Shown: in pieces, positions 1-5,043 of the stretch
Numbering within the stretch: position 1 is the first letter of the stretch
Layout of the letters: each line of letters begins with the position of its first letter
Assembly (NCBI GenBank): GCA_937870805.1
Contig: CALMZT010000491.1
Coordinates: 1 to 5,671 of the forward strand
Direction of reading: 5' to 3'
Source of the DNA: an uncultured Chloroflexota bacterium
GTDB lineage: Bacteria; Chloroflexota; Anaerolineae; Aggregatilineales; Phototrophicaceae
Length of the DNA: 5,671 nt
The notes under the pieces: generated by a model
The model's input: the letters and a program-made list of their open reading frames with translations, nothing else
Databases searched by the model: none
Told to the model about the DNA's origin: nothing
Position numbers and translations under genes: made by a program

Positions 1-1152
1 CGGTACTAAACCACCCAGCGGCGTATACGAATCGTGCATCGAATTCACTGAACCATTAGAAGCCGCCGTTGTTGCAGCCGCCCACAGCGCTGAATTGGCG
101 ATACCGTAGCGTGTTTCTTTGCCTTCCATGTTGCCACCCGCCTGTAAGTCGCTGGCGGTCTGGTCAATGCCCAGCGCGTTGAATGCTGGATTGCCATTTT
201 GTTCCGCGACGAAAACGACTCCAAGCAGCACGACAAAGATAAGGGTCATCGCCGCCAATACCGCCCAGCCTTGCCGCGTGTCACCGACCATCTTGCCGAA
301 CGTGTAACACAGCGCCGCAGGGATAAGGAGAATGGATAACACCTGGACAAAGTTCGACAGCGGCGTCGGGTTTTCAAACGGATGCGCCGAGTTGACATTG
401 AAGAAGCCGCCGCCGTTTGTCCCAAGCTGCTTGATGGCAATTTGCGACGCAGCCGGACCCACCGCAATCATCTGCTCAGTGACAGGGCTGCCATCGCTGG
501 CGGTTAGCGGCTGTATCAACTGCGCTGGTTGGTAGGTGTTGAATGTCTGCACAACGCCCTGCGACACAAGGAATACTGCCACAATGATTGACAAGGGCAG
601 CAGGATATAGAGCGTGCTGCGCGTTAAATCGACCCAGAAACTGCCGAGTGTTTGCGCAGAGCGACGGGAAAACCCGCGTATCAGTGCGACCAATACCGCC
701 ATGCCCGACGCTGCCGAAACAAAGTTCTGCACCGTCAAGCCAAGCATCTGCGTGAAATAGGTCATCGTCATTTCGCCACCGTAACCCTGCCAGTTCGTAT
801 TCGAGGCAAAACTCACGGCGGTATTGAAAGCCGATTCCGGTGTCATCGTCGTGGTCAGGAACTGCGTGCCTTGATTCAGCGGCAGCGATGTTTGCAGGCG
901 CTGCATGACGTACAGCAGGAGCAGCCCTAACGCATTGAACAGCAGAAAGGCGAAGGCATACGTCTTCCAGTTCATTTCGTCGTCTTCGCGCACGCCGAAC
1001 AGACGATAGAGCAGTCGTTCCACAGGTGCGAAGATGCGGTTGACAATGGAACGCCCTTCGTAGACGTTTGCCATGTACGTGCCAAGCGGCTTGGCTAAGG
1101 CGATCAGCACGACCATGTAGAATACCAGTTGAAGAATGCCGTTGAGGGTCAT
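1..1152 (-). CDS. kdpA: Potassium-transporting ATPase potassium-binding subunit KdpA (3' end beyond window)
   Basis: KdpA is the K+-selective, channel-like membrane subunit of the KdpFABC P-type ATPase, which takes up K+ at very low external concentration; KdpB supplies ATP hydrolysis. The frame is open from the ATG at 1152 to the left edge, giving 384 codons of the roughly 560 usual for the family, so the C-terminal third is missing. Three of the four pore-loop signatures are visible: SFASNTNWQGYGGE (residues 114-127), TNGGGFFNVNSAHPFENP (245-262) and ASNGSVNSMHDS (364-375). Hydrophobic segments lie near residues 5-20, 65-82, 180-200, 268-285 and 298-316. The start is fixed by the ATGA overlap with the kdpF stop codon, and a GGAG lies 8 nt upstream inside kdpF, which suggests translational coupling. 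kdpB and kdpC are expected beyond the left edge. No frameshift or altered signature residue is seen. The identification is firm. Confidence 0.98.
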   Translation of the reverse strand, partial: MTLNGILQLVFYMVVLIALAKPLGTYMANVYEGRSIVNRIFAPVERLLYRLFGVREDDEMNWKTYAFAFLLFNALGLLLLYVMQRLQTSLPLNQGTQFLTTTMTPESAFNTAVSFASNTNWQGYGGEMTMTYFTQMLGLTVQNFVSAASGMAVLVALIRGFSRRSAQTLGSFWVDLTRSTLYILLPLSIIVAVFLVSQGVVQTFNTYQPAQLIQPLTASDGSPVTEQMIAVGPAASQIAIKQLGTNGGGFFNVNSAHPFENPTPLSNFVQVLSILLIPAALCYTFGKMVGDTRQGWAVLAAMTLIFVVLLGVVFVAEQNGNPAFNALGIDQTASDLQAGGNMEGKETRYGIANSALWAAATTAASNGSVNSMHDSYTPLGGLVP

Positions 1153-1241
1153 GAGAACCACTCCGGTTTGAGCAAGGCAGCGACCAGATAGACCAGCAGC
1201 GCCAGCGTAATGATGTCTGCGATGAGATAGAGCAAGTTCAT
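1149..1241 (-). CDS. kdpF: KdpF, small membrane subunit of the potassium-transporting ATPase
   Basis: This 30-residue peptide starts MNLLYLIADIITLAL and ends LLKPEWFS. It is a single transmembrane helix (about residues 4-23) followed by the short polar 'KPE-F' tail typical of KdpF. KdpF is known as a roughly 30-residue lipid-like stabiliser of the KdpABC complex. The ATG at 1241 has a GGGGAG Shine-Dalgarno motif ending 7 nt upstream. The stop overlaps the kdpA start as ATGA, the usual kdpF-kdpA arrangement. An in-frame extension to 1382 exists, but its added residues look non-membrane and it runs through another likely coding sequence, so the short form is preferred. The family match rests on length, topology, tail and position. 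Confidence 0.88.
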   Translation of the reverse strand: MNLLYLIADIITLALLVYLVAALLKPEWFS

Positions 1242-1252
1242 GTTAATCTCCC

Positions 1253-1333
1253 CTAGATCTTTTCGCAGAGCTTGACGAAACCCCAGGATGCTGCGAAAAG
1301 CACCAAAATTAGCCCAACAAAGATGATGTCCAT
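1253..1333 (-). CDS. 26-residue membrane peptide at the head of the kdp operon
   Basis: A 26-codon frame begins MDIIFVGLILVLFAASWGF and ends KLCEKI. It has one hydrophobic helix (residues 3-16), then Trp17, and a charged tail with Cys23. A perfect AGGAGG lies 7 nt before the ATG, a stronger ribosome site than that of kdpF, and this is the main evidence that it is translated. Its stop is 11 nt before the kdpF start, so the two would be co-transcribed. From general knowledge, short unnamed ORFs of similar W/C-tail form occur ahead of kdpF in several bacteria, but I cannot verify homology here. It may be an accessory Kdp subunit, a second KdpF-like stabiliser or a leader peptide. Translation is well supported; function is unknown. 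Confidence 0.65.
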   Translation of the reverse strand: MDIIFVGLILVLFAASWGFVKLCEKI

Positions 1334-1340
1334 TGATAGT

Positions 1341-1346
1341 CCTCCT
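1341..1346 (-). promoter_or_regulatory. Perfect AGGAGG ribosome binding site
   Basis: On the minus strand AGGAGG is followed by a 7-nt spacer and ATG at 1333. It decides the start of the 26-residue ORF and argues that this ORF is expressed. It is the strongest Shine-Dalgarno match in the window. Confidence 0.75.
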
Positions 1347-1393
1347 GTTCACGCCAGAACGGCGTTTATTGTTGCGCAGCAAATGGTCAAATG

Positions 1394-1422
1394 TGTGTAA
1401 GTTTAGGGAAGCTAGGCGTCAA
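1394..1422 (-). promoter_or_regulatory. Candidate kdp operon promoter
   Basis: On the minus strand TTGACG (1422-1417) is separated by 17 bp from TACACA (1399-1394). The -35 matches 5 of 6 positions, but the -10 matches only 3 of 6, as might be expected for an activator-dependent promoter. It lies about 60 bp before the first ATG. I see no convincing KdpE operator and no room for a riboswitch in the short leader. Confidence 0.3.
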
Positions 1423-1446
1423 AAAGGTATCAAGATGCTGAAAATA

Positions 1447-1471
1447 GCGGTCAGCAATCAGCGGTCAGCAA
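1447..1471. repeat. Two direct copies of an 11-bp unit, period 14
   Basis: GCGGTCAGCAA occurs at 1447-1457 and again at 1461-1471, separated by TCA. Units of this kind (GCGGTCAGCAATCA) resemble low-complexity repeats scattered through intergenic DNA in some genomes. Nothing indicates a coding role. Confidence 0.7.
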
Positions 1472-1483
1472 ATGCAAGATGAA

Positions 1484-1509
1484 CCGCAAAAGGTCGCAAA
1501 GGTCGCAAA
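1484..1509. repeat. Short 9-bp tandem repeat
   Basis: GGTCGCAAA is present twice back to back (1492-1500 and 1501-1509), preceded by a degenerate CCGCAAAA copy. It lies between the 14-bp-period repeat and the inverted repeat, so three repeat types sit side by side in under 170 bp. Confidence 0.7.
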
Positions 1510-1540
1510 GGGGAAAAGAGATGTCGAGCGCACGCCAAGA

Positions 1541-1613
1541 CCTCACCCTAAATCCCTCTCCCATGCGCGAACTTGGCTGTAAGCGAGTATTTGCGGCGGG
1601 AGAGGGACTTGGG
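1541..1613. repeat. Imperfect inverted repeat, dispersed-repeat type
   Basis: TCCCTCTCCC (1553-1562) pairs perfectly with GGGAGAGGGA (1598-1607) around a 35-nt loop. Imperfect pairing continues outward (CCCTAAA against CTTGGG). Elements with the core CCTCACCCTAAATCCCTC are known to me as high-copy intergenic repeats in several bacterial phyla; copy number in this genome cannot be seen. There is no transposase or terminal duplication here, so mobility is not shown. Confidence 0.6.
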
Positions 1614-1712
1614 ACGCGCGGTGATGAGTGTTTGAGCATCAAATGAGGTTGAGTGCGATATGTTTTGAACGGGTTGTTGAGGCAAGCGTTTGGAGGCGGG
1701 GCAGGGGTATCA

Positions 1713-1743
1713 AGACAGGGACGTTGTTTCAACGCCCCTGTCT
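1713..1743 (-). terminator. Hairpin after the cyclophilin lipoprotein gene
   Basis: AGACAGGG (1713-1720) pairs with CCCTGTCT (1736-1743). After one A-C mismatch, CGTTG pairs with CAACG around a TTT loop. The hairpin begins 11 nt past the lipoprotein stop codon, a good place for transcription termination. No U-tract follows on the minus strand, so it is not a classical intrinsic terminator; it may be an RNA-stabilising 3' hairpin or another repeat. Confidence 0.4.
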
Positions 1744-1754
1744 ATTGAAGTGTG

Positions 1755-3137
1755 TTAACGAATTTCCGCGCGCAGCACGTTCGACAAGCCGCGCCCGAAG
1801 AAGATGTTGGCGAAGCGCGAAATCCACACGTCCGGCGTTGATTCTCCGTCGGCGGGCACAGTAGCTTCAATAGCAATAATGAAGCGACCATAGTTGAAAT
1901 ACGTCAAGCCGCGTGTGGCGGCACGATTACACGCCTGCGTCGTACCTGTGTATAGGGTGCCGTCCAGCGTCTCAGGGGTGGAGATATTCGGCAAGCCCAT
2001 CGCGACGGGGATGGTGGTCAGGAAGGCATCGTTGAAGGCGGCTTCGGCATCTGTGCGTGTTTCGTAAGCATCGACGGTGTAGGTCATGTTCATAAAGGTC
2101 GCATTTTCCAGATTGCACGTCGGATTGTTCAGCACGGCATTCACGCGGTAGGCAAAGTTATATTCGCTGAGGAATGTGCCATACTGCTCGCGGATGGACT
2201 CAGGCGCGGAAGATTGGACTTCACTGACGCTCAAGGCAGGACTGACTGACAGCACCAACGATTCCTGAGTGAGCATTGGGTCATTCGCCAGCGATTGCAG
2301 CCCTGCAAGCACGTCTTCGCGCGTGGCGGGCGTTGGCGGGGTGTAGGTTGTGGCGACGCTTTCAGGGTCGGCGATGATGACGACGGTATCCAGCGCCGTG
2401 CCGGGGTTCGGGTCAGTCTGTGGGTCGCGGAGGCGGATGCTGTTGACGTTCTGCTGTCCTTCCAGCACCTCACCAAACAGTGTGTACTGGTAATCTAATG
2501 AAGGATAGGCGGCGGTGGTGATGAAAAATTGACTGCCATTTGTGCCTGGCTGATTGGTGCGCGCCATCGCCAGCATACCGGGGCGATCATAATTTAAGAA
2601 GCCGACAAATTCTTCCTGGAACTGATAGCCGGGACCACCACTGCCTGTGCCTGTGGGGTCGCCGCCCTGCGCCATGAAGCCTTCGATGACGCGGTGGAAG
2701 GTCGTGTTGTTATAGTAGCCTTGTCCCGCCAAAAACACAAAGCTGTTGACGGTAATTGGCGTCAGGTCTTCAAACAGATCCACATACACTGCGCCCGCGC
2801 CCGTGCAGATGACCGCGCGATAGTCCACGTCGGGCTGCAAGACCATTTCCGGGTATGCGGCGAACGTGCGATTGCCGGGGGTTTCGGCGGGAGTGGCGCT
2901 GTCGCAGATTTGCGTGGGAGTTTGCGCGTCACCGCTGGCAGCGATGGGGCTTGCCTGTGGGGCGGGCTGCGTCGGCGCAGCGTTTGGCGCGGATGAGGTG
3001 TTCTGAGTAGGTGCTGTCGTGGCATTCTGGCTGATAGCACTACTGTTGTTATTGGAAGCAGTCGTTGGGGGTACGGGTGATGGTGTACATGCCGCGCCCA
3101 AGATAAGCATCACTAAAAGCGCGATGAAACGTTTCAT
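1755..3137 (-). CDS. Exported lipoprotein with cyclophilin-type peptidyl-prolyl cis-trans isomerase domain
   Basis: This 460-residue protein should catalyse cis-trans isomerisation of X-Pro bonds in extracytoplasmic proteins while lipid-anchored to the membrane. Residues 1-17 form a lipoprotein signal peptide (MKRF, hydrophobic core, LGAAC with Cys17 lipidated). Residues 18-105 are a Thr/Asn/Pro/Gln/Ala-rich, probably unstructured tether. The cyclophilin domain covers about 108-258, with FHRVIEGFMAQGGD (147-160, catalytic Arg149) and TNGSQFFIT (199-207). The cyclosporin-contacting Trp of human CypA is replaced by Ser213. Residues 270-460 form an extra domain I do not recognise, with Cys341 and Cys403 able to form a disulfide. 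The ATG at 3137 has GGAGA 6 nt upstream and gives an intact signal peptide. It is transcribed divergently from the secreted repeat protein and followed by a hairpin. The isomerase call is firm; its client proteins are unknown. Confidence 0.95.
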   Translation of the reverse strand: MKRFIALLVMLILGAACTPSPVPPTTASNNNSSAISQNATTAPTQNTSSAPNAAPTQPAPQASPIAASGDAQTPTQICDSATPAETPGNRTFAAYPEMVLQPDVDYRAVICTGAGAVYVDLFEDLTPITVNSFVFLAGQGYYNNTTFHRVIEGFMAQGGDPTGTGSGGPGYQFQEEFVGFLNYDRPGMLAMARTNQPGTNGSQFFITTAAYPSLDYQYTLFGEVLEGQQNVNSIRLRDPQTDPNPGTALDTVVIIADPESVATTYTPPTPATREDVLAGLQSLANDPMLTQESLVLSVSPALSVSEVQSSAPESIREQYGTFLSEYNFAYRVNAVLNNPTCNLENATFMNMTYTVDAYETRTDAEAAFNDAFLTTIPVAMGLPNISTPETLDGTLYTGTTQACNRAATRGLTYFNYGRFIIAIEATVPADGESTPDVWISRFANIFFGRGLSNVLRAEIR

Positions 3138-3174
3138 TTAATGTCTCCGTGTAGATAGGTCATGTGAGAGGCTG

Positions 3175-3203
3175 ATTATCCGTTGTGAATATGGGTTATT
3201 CAA
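3175..3203 (-). promoter_or_regulatory. Probable promoter of the cyclophilin lipoprotein gene
   Basis: On the minus strand TTGAAT (3203-3198) and GATAAT (3180-3175) are separated by exactly 17 bp, matching 4 of 6 and 5 of 6 consensus positions. The -10 box lies 37 bp before the ATG, leaving a leader of about 30 nt that contains the GGAGA ribosome site. This is the best sigma-70-type promoter in the window. Confidence 0.6.
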
Positions 3204-3341
3204 TACGCAAAAAATAGACGACTTGCCCCATATAAAGGCTTTTATTTTGCGATACGATAGAGATAATCTCGGCAGCGTTATGCTCTGCAATGAGGTTGCA
3301 CACTTGACCAGAGCTACATCTATATCAAGAGGAAGAAAATC
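3204..3341 (+). promoter_or_regulatory. Upstream region of the secreted repeat-protein gene
   Basis: This AT-rich stretch must carry the promoter for the gene starting at 3342. GATAAT (3262-3267) is a possible -10, but no good -35 lies 16-18 bp before it; TATATC (3321-3326) is too close to the start to be convincing. The ribosome site AGAGGAAG (3328-3335), 6 nt before the ATG, is clear. I see no operator palindrome. Confidence 0.35.
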
Positions 3342-4769
3342 ATGAGGAAGATATTGGCACTACTGCTGCTCGTCACACTAACGTTGACGTTCCCGGCGCT
3401 GGCACAAGATGACGCTAACGTCGTTAGCCAATGGGCGACGACGGCTGAAGCGTCGAGCGAATATGGGGACGTGGCGAACAGCGCGATGCAGGCGACGGGC
3501 GCGCCCAACACGATGGAGTTTTGCAGCGACTCATCTGCTGCGTGGGCATCGGAATCTCCGAACGAAATTGCCACGCTGACCGTGTACTATGGAGTGGCGG
3601 TCATCCCGACAGAGATTAACATCTATCAGAACTTTAACCCCGGTTTCATCAGCGCGATCAGGCTCATCACGCTCGATGGCGAAGAACTGGAACTGGATAG
3701 CAAAGGCGAAGCGCCTGAGGACTGCCCCGGCGTGCATGTCGTTGAACTCGAAGGCGTTGAGGATGCTGTGGTCGGCGTGGTAATTGAAGTTGACCAGACC
3801 GACCTGAATAGCTGGAGCGAAATTGACGCGGTGGAACTCGTTGGCGTGCCTGTAGCGGGAACAATTGCGTCCCAGTGGGCGACGGCTGCCGAGGCTTCTA
3901 GCGAGTACACCCCAGAGGGCTGGAACGCAATGCAGGCGACAGGTGCTCCAAACACTCCAGATTGTGGCGACTATACAACCGCATGGGCTTCAGCCTCATC
4001 GACTGAAGAAGCAACCCTGATCGTATACTTCGATGTTCCCGTGATCCCGATTGAGGTGAACATCTATCAGACCTATAATCCCGGCGCGATTACCAGCGTC
4101 GAAATGCTCACTGTCGACGGCGAGTCCTATGAGTTTGAGATTGACCCCGATGAAGCGGCTACTGAGTGTCCCGGCATCCTCAGTGTTGAATTCGATGAGT
4201 CGGATGTGTTGGTCGATGCGATTGCCATTTACCTTGACCAGAGCCTCACAGGCAGCTGGAACGAAATCGACGCAGTGGAACTGGTCGGCACAGTGCCGGG
4301 GGAAACGTTAGACCTCAGTGAGACGCTGGAATTTGAGGGCTTCAGCATCAACTATCCCGATAGTTGGGTGACGACGATTGACGAAGGTGATGTGCCGGTG
4401 CTGGCGACCAGCGATGAGGCATTAGACCGCCGCGACGAACTGAACGAAGAAGATGTGCTCATCAACGTGCTGCTGCCGAATGTCATGGAAGAACAGCTTG
4501 ACCTTGACCCCACCGACGACATAGACGCAATTTTGGATAATCTGATCGCCAATGCGGCGATGGAAGGGGAAGTCGAGGAATACGATCTGCTGGACAACCC
4601 GGCGGTGATCGCGCGCGTCACGGGCGAAGGCATTGTCAACGACTCGACCATCATCATTGTCGAATACGAGGGTGGCAACGTGGCGTACACGATTGAATCG
4701 GGCGCTCCGTTTGAGGCATTCGAGCCGCTGATCGTTGGAATTTTGAATACGGCGACGTATGAGGGGTAG
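3342..4769 (+). CDS. Secreted protein with two tandem beta-sandwich-like domains and a C-terminal third domain
   Basis: This 475-residue protein has a Sec signal peptide (MRKILALLLL to FPALA, cleavage likely before Gln22). Residues 27-168 and 175-316 are two copies of one domain. Both contain SQWAT-AEASSEY, AMQATGAPNT, AWAS, EINIYQ or EVNIYQ followed by NPG, a CPG near the end, and EIDAVELVG at the C-terminus. Each copy has two Cys (61 and 128; 208 and 276), placed alike and probably disulfide-bonded. The pattern suggests a galactose-binding or discoidin-like beta-sandwich for adhesion or carbohydrate binding; this is inferred from memory of similar exported Chloroflexota proteins. Residues 328-475 form a different domain beginning LEFEGFSINYPDSW, reminiscent of PsbP-like folds. 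The mature protein is very acidic and has no anchor or catalytic signature. The ATG follows AGAGGAAG at 6 nt. The architecture is clear; the ligand is unknown. Confidence 0.93.
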   Translation: MRKILALLLLVTLTLTFPALAQDDANVVSQWATTAEASSEYGDVANSAMQATGAPNTMEFCSDSSAAWASESPNEIATLTVYYGVAVIPTEINIYQNFNPGFISAIRLITLDGEELELDSKGEAPEDCPGVHVVELEGVEDAVVGVVIEVDQTDLNSWSEIDAVELVGVPVAGTIASQWATAAEASSEYTPEGWNAMQATGAPNTPDCGDYTTAWASASSTEEATLIVYFDVPVIPIEVNIYQTYNPGAITSVEMLTVDGESYEFEIDPDEAATECPGILSVEFDESDVLVDAIAIYLDQSLTGSWNEIDAVELVGTVPGETLDLSETLEFEGFSINYPDSWVTTIDEGDVPVLATSDEALDRRDELNEEDVLINVLLPNVMEEQLDLDPTDDIDAILDNLIANAAMEGEVEEYDLLDNPAVIARVTGEGIVNDSTIIIVEYEGGNVAYTIESGAPFEAFEPLIVGILNTATYEG

Positions 4770-4785
4770 TACACGTTAGAATTTA

Positions 4786-4811
4786 TGGGGACGTTCAATG
4801 GAATGTCCCCA
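4786..4811 (+). terminator. Strong hairpin downstream of the repeat-protein gene
   Basis: TGGGGACGTTC (4786-4796) pairs with GAATGTCCCCA (4801-4811) through 11 bp with one G-T pair and an AATG tetraloop. It begins 17 nt after the stop codon at 4769, so it may end or protect that transcript. No T-run follows, so an intrinsic terminator is not certain. Compact GGGGAC palindromes of this form also occur as REP-like dispersed repeats, which is the main alternative. Confidence 0.45.
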
Positions 4812-4864
4812 CGACTTTACCTCCAAGCGATTTTATTGCCCTCATTTGAACTTGCCTCGAAAAT

Positions 4865-4890
4865 CGGACAAATGTCCGGACATTTGTCTC
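4865..4890 (+). promoter_or_regulatory. LexA-like boxes 1 and 2, forming a perfect 22-bp palindrome
   Basis: Box 1 is CGGACAAATGTCCG (4865-4878) and box 2 is CGGACATTTGTCTC (4877-4890), with centres 12 bp apart. Together they make a perfect 22-bp palindrome at 4867-4888 with half-site GACAAATGTCC. Against the Gram-positive SOS box CGAAC-N4-GTTCG, they match 8 and 6 of the 10 defined bases. The perfect symmetry shows a dimeric regulator site; the regulator's identity is inferred from boxes 3 and 4. Confidence 0.65.
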
Positions 4891-4909
4891 ACACTTCAAA
4901 AATCATCCG

Positions 4910-4918
4910 TGCTATCCT
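4910..4918 (+). promoter_or_regulatory. Upstream extended -10 promoter (P1)
   Basis: TGCTATCCT is an extended -10 element (TG, one base, then TATCCT, 4 of 6). No clear -35 lies 17 bp upstream, where the sequence comes close to the end of box 2. Transcription from here would start near 4925, so box 3 would lie just downstream of the start and could block it. Confidence 0.45.
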
Positions 4919-4925
4919 GAAATCA

Positions 4926-4951
4926 CGAACAAATGTTCGCACAAATGTTCG
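4926..4951 (+). promoter_or_regulatory. LexA boxes 3 and 4 of the Gram-positive SOS type
   Basis: Box 3, CGAACAAATGTTCG (4926-4939), matches all ten defined bases of the SOS box CGAAC-N4-GTTCG and also fits the R-N-R-Y centre of the Bacillus LexA consensus. Box 4, CGCACAAATGTTCG (4938-4951), differs at one defined base. Their centres are 12 bp apart, about one helical turn, allowing two dimers side by side. LexA would repress until DNA damage triggers its self-cleavage. The match is visible in the sequence; binding is inferred. Confidence 0.7.
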
Positions 4952-4960
4952 CCATAACGA

Positions 4961-4979
4961 CGGACATTCGTGCTACTCT
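4961..4979 (+). promoter_or_regulatory. LexA-like box 5 overlapping the downstream extended -10 promoter (P2)
   Basis: CGGACATTCGTGCT (4961-4974) matches 7 of 10 SOS-box bases and runs directly into TGCTACTCT (4971-4979), an extended -10 with TACTCT (3 of 6). A box touching the -10 in this way is a common layout at LexA-repressed promoters. Transcription would start near 4986 and give a leader of about 50 nt to the ATG at 5036. Confidence 0.5.
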
Positions 4980-5019
4980 GAGATTATCTGATAACAACTC
5001 AAGTATGAGGCAGAAAAAC

Positions 5020-5043
5020 ATGAACGAGGTGCGACATGGTTAA
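5020..5043 (+). CDS. Possible 7-codon leader ORF overlapping the next start
   Basis: ATG at 5020 opens MNEVRHG followed by TAA (5041-5043), overlapping the start at 5036 by 8 nt in another frame. GAGG lies 9 nt before this ATG. A further in-frame ATG at 5005 would make it 12 codons but lacks a ribosome site. It might couple or tune translation of the downstream gene, but so short a frame can easily arise by chance. Confidence 0.25.
   Translation: MNEVRHG
5026..5030 (+). promoter_or_regulatory. Ribosome binding site GAGGT
   Basis: GAGGT lies 5 nt before the ATG at 5036. An in-frame TGA at 5021-5023 precedes it and no other start codon lies between, so this site and the stop together fix the start of the unknown gene. 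Confidence 0.6.

Larger units (their letters stand above)
4865..4986 (+). repeat. Two diverged 61-bp promoter modules in tandem
   Basis: Module 1 (4865-4925) and module 2 (4926-4986) align without gaps at 39 of 61 positions by my hand count. Each runs from a box pair to CGTGCTA at the same offset of 45 bp. Identity is concentrated in the boxes and the -10 region, so this is an old tandem duplication kept by selection, or two like promoters built to the same plan. Confidence 0.6.

Noticed and set aside
1351..1365. ACGCC-N5-GGCGT inverted repeat near the head of the kdp operon
   Set aside because: A 5-bp stem is too short to separate from chance and does not resemble a known KdpE site.
1149..1382. 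Longer 77-codon version of kdpF
   Set aside because: The added N-terminus is basic and polar, unlike KdpF, and overlaps the well-signalled 26-residue ORF in another frame; the ATG at 1241 has its own GGGGAG.
1451..1732. Minus-strand ORF of 93 codons in the intergenic region
   Set aside because: It reads through the three repeat types, has no ribosome site or domain, and its residues are just the repeats translated.
4352..4798. Minus-strand ORF of 148 codons
   Set aside because: It is antisense to the C-terminal domain of the secreted protein and is Ser-rich low complexity, as expected from reading an acidic gene backwards.
4913..4939. Palindromes as an origin or attachment site
   Set aside because: No integrase, tRNA end, iteron series with an AT-rich unwinding region or replication gene is present; the promoter reading explains the repeats better.
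4865..4951. CRISPR array suggested by repeated ACAAATGT units
   Set aside because: Units are only 12-14 bp, spaced 12 bp apart or in a 61-bp module with a second box, with no spacers of uniform length; they are operator dimers.
4785..4991. Plus-strand ORF of 68 codons across the hairpin and operator array
   Set aside because: It has no ribosome site and its repeated TNVR residues are the LexA-like boxes translated.
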